Below, one piece after another: positions 58,558 through 64,000 of a stretch of DNA of 64,000 bases. A program made the translations under genes and the position numbers. Source of the stretch: Sweltsa coloradensis. Its lineage: Eukaryota; Arthropoda; Insecta; Plecoptera; Chloroperlidae. Numbering within the stretch: position 1 is the stretch's first letter; each line of letters begins with the position of its first letter. The notes below the pieces were generated by a model that worked only from the letters and a program-made list of their open reading frames with translations, ran no database searches and had not been told where the DNA came from. The stretch covers positions 310,001-374,000 of the forward strand of contig JAMZAV010000318.1 in NCBI GenBank assembly GCA_024449915.1, in the 5' to 3' direction.

Positions 58558-58672
58558 ATTTTTGTTCCTCTCTGGCGATGCGTTTTATAATCTCTCTCGT
58601 CCACGTCACAGCTTTGCTCGTCGCCGTTCTATGGATTAACACATTTTCAACAATGGACGTGCTCCACTTTCT
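58558..58672 (-). CDS. Possible exon, RA-like (weak)
   Basis: Minus strand: an acceptor-like CTAAACAG precedes an open segment reading RKWSTSIVENVLIHRT, then TSKAV and WTREIIKRIAREEQK, ending at a GTGAAT donor in phase 1. A TSK-x-V strand followed by a T-(R/A)-E-(I/V) amphipathic helix recalls the Ras-associating domain that precedes PH in Grb and MRL adaptors, and the position just upstream of the PH exon fits. However, the acceptor lacks a polypyrimidine tract, and phase 1 does not join directly to the phase-0 PH exon, so another exon would be needed. Confidence 0.25.
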
Positions 58673-58681
58673 CTGTTTAGT

Positions 58682-59516
58682 TTGATAAAAATTATTTATT
58701 TTCATTGCGAAAACTTCCCTTGATAGCCTGCCCAACTGATAAAAACCTGGACTAATTTCAACATTTCGGAATGAGCCCTATAGAGTATAATATATCGTAT
58801 CTTTCTCTTGGATTTACTGTCATATAACTCAGCAGATGGGTTGCGTGATAGTATAGCTTGGCTTCTACATACAGTAGATGTCAGGTTGAGTTGAGCCCCA
58901 GGTAAATATATCCTGTGTTCTCCCCAGGCAGCACAGACTGCAGGGCGGCTCAGCCGCCTGACATAGCTTGATTAGGTCTTGTAGGTACGTATTACAACTA
59001 TTGGTTTATGACCCATAAAACCTTGTGCTTATGTAAATATAGTCTGACCAACCAAACCAGTACATTAATTTACACGACATAGGAAAAAAATGTACGACCA
59101 CAGATAATTTCACTCCAATTAGAACTACCCTAACCACAAACAAATTAGATTTGAAATAATCAAAATTGAATCTAGATTCAAAAATCATTTTCTGGGGGAA
59201 ACGTCTGGAGCCCATTTTATGTGCATACGTCTACTTATAAACTGTATTATCCGTCAATGGTAAAACTCAGCGAAGGTTTCTGGGGAGAACACTAAGATGC
59301 TGCTACTCGAGGCAAGACACGATCTGTTGTTTACAGAACAAGAAGCGTCGGAGATACGTTTCTATCAACCGATACGACACAGATCGCAGCACATGACCCT
59401 GCTTGGCCAAGGTACACAGTACAACTGCTAAATTGCGGGTTTGAAGGAGAGAAAGGTTTGACTTCTTCAATTTCACACGAGAGGCGCCGAAATACCAAAG
59501 ACACAGTTCGACTTAC
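58682..59516. other. Presumed intron of PH-domain gene
   Basis: No further splice-bounded segment recognised. TGTTCTCCCC (near 58916) and GGGGAGAACA (near 59283) form a short inverted repeat. Confidence 0.4.
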
Positions 59517-59621
59517 GTGACTAGTATCTGAACCACACTCTGAGGGGGAAGTCCCGGCTATAAAAGACTCCTTGATTACATCCAGAATGCAAGGATCCAA
59601 CAGGGGTTGTGATGCGTTCAT
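59517..59621 (-). CDS. Candidate first coding exon, phase-0 donor
   Basis: Minus strand: ATG in the context AAGAAAATGA opens 35 codons beginning MNASQPLLDPCILDVIKES and ending at CAC|GTAAGT, a consensus donor in phase 0. It lies 1.3 kb upstream of the phase-0 PH exon, so it may be the start of the same gene. The peptide matches no family I recognise. Oddly, an R2 repeat begins about ten bases upstream of the ATG, so the 5' UTR or an upstream acceptor would lie in repeat sequence. CCAACTACTAAG before the ATG could act as a poor acceptor, making this an internal exon. Confidence 0.45.
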
Positions 59622-59630
59622 TTTCTTAGT

Positions 59631-60400
59631 AGTTGGATGAGCGTGGCGAGCGTAGCGAGCGAAGCGAAGATTCCATTCTACTACACTGGAGAAAAAAATC
59701 CGGAATGTTTTTTTTTCCTTCTTCCTTTTTGTATTTTTGTCTGTTTGTCCACACGATTCCGGCTAAACCGATTGCTATGAAATTTTATGGAGGCCTTCGA
59801 AATCTCTGAACTTAGAACTGCCACGTTTTTGAGCGCAATCGGAATTTTTTTTCTCATGAAAATCGCAATTTTACGATTTTTTTCGATTTTTAAAAAATTT
59901 CTTCGACTTATAACACATACATGCTTTATCCGATTTTAATGATTTTTGCACAGAACCTTTATTTTATGAATTAAGATTTCTTGTGAAATTTGAGCGCAAT
60001 TGAAAAAATATTTATCATAAAATCGAAATTTTACATTTTTTTTCTTTTTAAAAAATTTCTTCGACTTATAACACATACATGCTTTATCCGATTGTAATAA
60101 TTTTTTCGCAGAACCTTAATTTTATGAATTAATATATGAGTGTAAAATTTGAGCGCAATCGAGAAATTATTTCTTATAAAAATCGCAATTTTACGATTTT
60201 TTTTAAACTATTACGATTAATAAAAAAAAAATTAAAAATTAAATTTTTAATTTAATTTAATTAAAAAAGAATTTCAACTTAGTAATGATTTTTTCACAGA
60301 ACAACAGAAAATTCGCATTACACATGGCAGCTCAATGCACCAATTACGCTCATCCAACAACGCGGCGGGACTTAAGCGTTTTCCTAGTAATTACAGTTTT
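59631..60400 (-). mobile_element. Element R2, copy e (long form)
   Basis: Left end GTTGGATGAGCGTGGCGAGC with GTAGCGAGCGAAGCGAAGA. At the right ACGCTCATCCAAC is followed by GGCGGGACTTAAGCG and TTTTCCTAGT. The interior has three imperfect tandem units carrying ACGATTTTTTTCGATTTTTA, CTTATAACACATACATGCTT, GCAGAACCTT and TTTGAGCGCAATC, a step of about 150 bases. No coding sequence. Confidence 0.75.
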
Positions 60401-61369
60401 AGACAATGATTTTGGGTGTTCAATCATATGTGTGGTCAAATGTAATAAAGTAAAATATTAAAATACAATAACAAAACATTATTTGTTAATTCAATCATGC
60501 ACATACTTTGTTTACATAATGTGATCCAAGGAAAAAATCAAAAATCTATATTTTTATATTTTCTTAATCATAATTTAAATTTTTTAACGACAAAGAAAAT
60601 AAGTAAAAGGGGATCTTGAAAATTTCGCGGAACTTAAACAGTTTTCAAAATAGTAACTCCATTAAAATAATATCATTCACAAAATAGTTGGTCATGGGTA
60701 TCGTTGAGCTAGACGCTAAAGTAATAGTAGTCTATAGGAACTGAGCATAGTAATTGCGGATGCAACGAAAACTCCTCGAACTTGTGGAATAAAAGCTCAA
60801 ATAAGGACACGTTAAATATACGTTGTTATATATTATCTTACACACATGCAATGTCTCAAGGTCATTTGTCTCCTATAGAAAGCCCATTGTTCTTTCAAAT
60901 TATCAGCTTATTAGCTGTGGATTCTGAGAAGTGGGTTTCTCACTGAGGCGATATCTACACTTAAGACGGTTGGATGAGCTCAGGGCAACTTGACTCACAA
61001 TGGGAAATGTCCACTTGAAACCTGCTTAATCGCCAAATTAGACGAAATTCACTGGGCTAATTTTGACCTCGATTTTTCAAGTTAAACACTTTCAAGGAAG
61101 GATATGCAATCAACATTTCAAAATTTAAAATAAAATTAGTGTGTCCTACATTTGATTGTCACTGGTATGGCATTTTATGATGGTAATAAAATTAAGCAAC
61201 ATTATGAAAATACATTCCTGTAGTCTAATACAGACATCCTTTCTAAACAACAAACAAACCTATAAGGCAAAAGTTTAGGTGGAAATTGGGAATTTTCTAA
61301 TGGAACAGTACTGCAACGAATATCTGTAGCATGTGAACTGACCAAACAAACATGATTTATAATGTCCCT
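60401..61369. other. No recognised feature
   Basis: AT-rich, unassigned. Confidence 0.5.
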
Positions 61370-61425
61370 TACGTTACGCAGGTAGATAGACTCGGGTTTC
61401 GAACCCTGATCGGGAGGATTTTTTA
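61370..61425 (+). repeat. tRNA-like fragment
   Basis: TACGCAGGTAGATAGACTCGGGTTTCGAACCC has a good B box (GGGTTTCGAACCC) but lacks the 5' half. Confidence 0.4.
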
Positions 61426-61539
61426 ACTTTTGAATTTATTAAACATTAACATTCCACCTATGGAGTGATTCGACCAACCAAATCAAGAAATTATAGAAGT
61501 TGTACTAAAATTAAGATGGACAACTAAAAAACGTACAAA

Positions 61540-61665
61540 ATGTTGAAGTGTAATGTCAACAACAAAGACAATGTCATACGGAGGTCATTTTAGGTTTTGG
61601 TCTCGAGTCGTGACACTCGCACAGACGGACGGAAGGGCAGAAAAGTGATGAATATTATATGTAGA
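61540..61665 (-). mobile_element. Element R1, copy k (5' part)
   Basis: GAAGTGTAATGTCAACAACA, GAGGTCATTTTAGGTTTTGG, CGAGTCGTGACACTCGCACA, GACGGACGGAAGGGCAGAAA: the reverse complement of the R1 5' half. The core is missing. Confidence 0.7.
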
Positions 61666-61684
61666 AAGTGTGTGTAGGAATACA

Positions 61685-62110
61685 CCCTATTGTGTGGCTC
61701 GTTGGTCTTGTGGTTAGCGTCTCTGCTTCCAATGTAGAAGGCTCAAGGTTCGATTCCCGGTAGGCTATAGGCAGAAGTTTAAAAAACTTCTGATTTGGAC
61801 TTAAATCCATCAGTTTTTGGGTTAGAAATTTGAAATTGTAATTTATAAATTTGTATTTGTTGTAGACTTTGAAGCCAGTCTCAGCAACGAGGCACACAAT
61901 AAATTTAAAGTTGTTCTGAATCGGCCTTGTTGATTCTGGCGTTAATCCGCGAGTGTTCGCACTGTCCATACCACTGATAGCTATATTTCCTATAAACAAT
62001 ATCGATCTTTGGTTGGTTATCGCTCACTCGTCGATTGCGTCGGGGCCTACAGGGTTGGCTTGGTCGTTTTGGTTTATTGTCCCCCACGATGTTATTTATT
62101 TATTCATCTA
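61685..62110 (+). mobile_element. SINE-A, full head, altered tail
   Basis: The head TGGCTCGTTGGTCTTGTGGT, TTAGCG, arm CTGC-TTCCAAT-GTAG and B box GGTTCGATTCCCGG closely match the copy at 34780. A roughly 60-base AT-rich insertion follows the head. The body is intact through GCCTACAGGGTTGGCTTGGT and TTGTCCCCCAC, then jumps to GATGTTATTTATTTATT, missing the CAGTTATATAACTG hairpin. Confidence 0.85.
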
Positions 62111-62394
62111 TGCCGCACTTAAGTTAAGCCGAGCTCAACCAACAGACTAAACAAAACATTCGAAACTAGAAGTTCTCCGCTAAACCTTTCACTGGTCGTT
62201 TCAATGCATAATTTAAACCAAAGTAAATACATGGAGCTAGTTAAACTTCTAGTTGAGACGTATAAGAAACTTATTCCGTGGAAACTGTTAAGTGTAGGAT
62301 GCCTCGGGAAGGTAAACATGGGCTCGAGCAGACTCTCAGAAAACACTTTAATCAGTCTTCGAGCGCAATACGGATAATTTCCTCTCTACAGAGC

Positions 62395-62470
62395 CGCGCG
62401 TTTCCTGTCAGTACAACACGCGAGCATCTAGACCGGGAGGCTGCCGGTTCGACCCCAGCCTCCGAACCAG
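62395..62470 (+). repeat. tRNA-like fragment
   Basis: GCGAGCATCTAGACCGGGAGGC followed by CCGGTTCGACCCCAG, a good B box with an anticodon-arm-like stretch upstream. The A box is weak. Confidence 0.4.
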
Positions 62471-64000
62471 GGTGTTCATCTAGTCATATTACAACCATAT
62501 AAGATATTCCCTAGAATCAAAACTTTTCTATATATCCAGTGTTTTAGTGAGGAAAATATTTTAAATAATGCATATTTTGGAAGATTTTACCGTCAATATT
62601 TCCAAGGACATTTATTTTAATTATTATTTGTTCCGCAACACAATTATTAATGGAAGAAAGAACAGCAAAGTCAACTTTGTAACAATAAATGTACTAAAAG
62701 ATAACAACATTATAACTATCATTAGCAAACCTATCAAACATGGAAAATAAGGTAAGAAATATACACTTCAATAAAATATTATATAAGAGAATCAGTGAAA
62801 AGTTACTGTTGAATTAATTTTGTAATACAAACATGTGTGCTGAGGTAAAAAGTGTCAAATGAGCGAATCTCCCGTGACTCAACAGGAAGATCGTTCATTC
62901 ATACAAGAAGCCATTTGGTAAGCTTTCTTCTTGAAAATAGGGCTAATTAATTGCATATACAAGTTTCTAGTAGGTGATGCCACATTAATTATACTATTTT
63001 CCTAAGGAGAACGTGAAAAGCTAATTAAAATTAAAAATATACTCCTGCCTATTACTTGACTGCCTGTTCGTTATAGATTCACTCCAATGCAATCATTCAA
63101 AATATAACATGAAGAGGCTCGCCTCAAAAAGTGATGTGGATCCTAATACGTCAATCCTACGAAACAAGTTGATTGAAGTCGTTCAGAGTATTAATTTCAT
63201 TATTATTTTCACGAACGTTTAAATTGTTTTATGATTTGATCGCATCGACGAGAACGAAAATGAAGATATGAAATGGGATGTGAGTAAAATGCTAATAACA
63301 TGTTTTAATGTGCATAAATTAACTGCGCGCATAGTGCAAAAGCGAGTATATAATGTCAATTGTCAACCTTTATCATAGTGCAATAAAATGTAATTGTTAT
63401 CATGTTATTGTGATCAAGTATGTAGGCCTACTGTGTTCATGCATTATTATATCTCTGTATCTAAGAGTATCTTCTTTCTTATTAAACTCTTTCTAAAATA
63501 TGAATGAAATTTTGGGTTTAAAAAAAAAATACACTTAAATTTATACCTTTTTACATTCTATTTTCCTTAATATTTGTGCAAATTTTGTCGAGCCTTAAAT
63601 TATCATTGTTATTTAAAGTTTTGTCTGAAGTTTGAAAATCATAGTGCTAATACAGTTCACTTGATACACATGTAATTCACATTGTATTAATTACCCAACA
63701 AACCAAAATAAACTAAATCACTACCTATATTAAGTAATAGACTAAATACATTTAAATGCCTCGTTTCTGACGCTGTCCCCGGACCAAGTGGTAGAAGATT
63801 ACATCAACCTGTGCTTTCTACCCCTCTCTTCAACATTCCCGCCATTGAACTCCAATATTTGGGACGAGTGAAACACAAAAATTTTTCCCAGCTTTTCCTT
63901 AAATGGCTCACTAAAAAAATAATTGGATACACGAACGACTGAAAAACAAGCGCAAAGAATTGAATTTTTCAAGTCACCCACGGGTTGATACGTTTATGTT
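62471..64000. other. No recognised feature
   Basis: AT-rich, unassigned; the window ends without an identifiable gene. Confidence 0.5.

Noticed and set aside
1..64000. CRISPR array
   Set aside because: The tandem arrays have contiguous units without unique spacers, and the sequence is animal nuclear DNA.

Overview
This is animal nuclear DNA, most likely from an invertebrate. Four things point that way: AT-rich, stop-littered sequence; no bacterial gene packing; many short dispersed repeats, tRNA-derived SINEs and microsatellites; and a few short coding stretches bounded by GT/AG splice signals. CpG is not strongly depleted. I cannot name the species. The window is mainly intergenic or intronic, and most open reading frames in it are chance frames or read through tandem repeats.

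The clearest gene evidence is on the minus strand near the right end. A 132-base exon (58085-58216) has a good acceptor, a GTAAGA donor and phase 0 at both ends. It encodes the first part of a PH domain resembling the Grb7/Grb10/Grb14 adaptor family. A second exon-like piece (59517-59621) opens with ATG and ends at a perfect GTAAGT donor in phase 0. A weaker candidate (58558-58672) lies between them. The rest of that gene was not found. A decayed C-terminus of a non-LTR retrotransposon reverse-transcriptase protein lies at 45876-46109, followed by its 3' tail.

Most other recognisable content is mobile DNA, which I group here with provisional labels. R1 is a short element family with a GGCACCTCCACCA core and GCGAAGC-type ends, in eleven copies or fragments. 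R2 has ACTAGG and TCGCTTCGCT-type ends, in five copies or fragments. R3 has two copies. There are several inverted-repeat (MITE or foldback) elements: a head-to-head pair at 44339-44894 flanked by TAA three times, a 388-bp element at 37730-38117 with a 10-bp target duplication, and long palindromes at 26979-27233, 49921-50488, 52683-53057 and 55736-56525. SINE-A has a tRNA head and a tail carrying the palindrome CAGTTATATAACTG. The same tail occurs on a SINE with a different head, and a related hairpin occurs on five isolated retroelement tails.

Tandem repeats include arrays with periods of 59 bp (1613-2144), 58 bp (4049-4222), 45 bp (15208-15400), 74 bp (39759-40190) and 22 bp (29945-30203), plus ATT, GTC/GTT, CTCA, TA and AC microsatellites.

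The most striking small feature is a complete minimal hammerhead ribozyme motif on the plus strand at 26741-26782, of the kind known from Penelope-like retroelements. A second interesting case is a 2183-bp segment (4000-6182) that begins TG, ends CA, is flanked by ATAC on both sides and splits an R1 copy, as a recent long-terminal-repeat insertion would. I found no CRISPR array, phage, operon or bacterial-type system.
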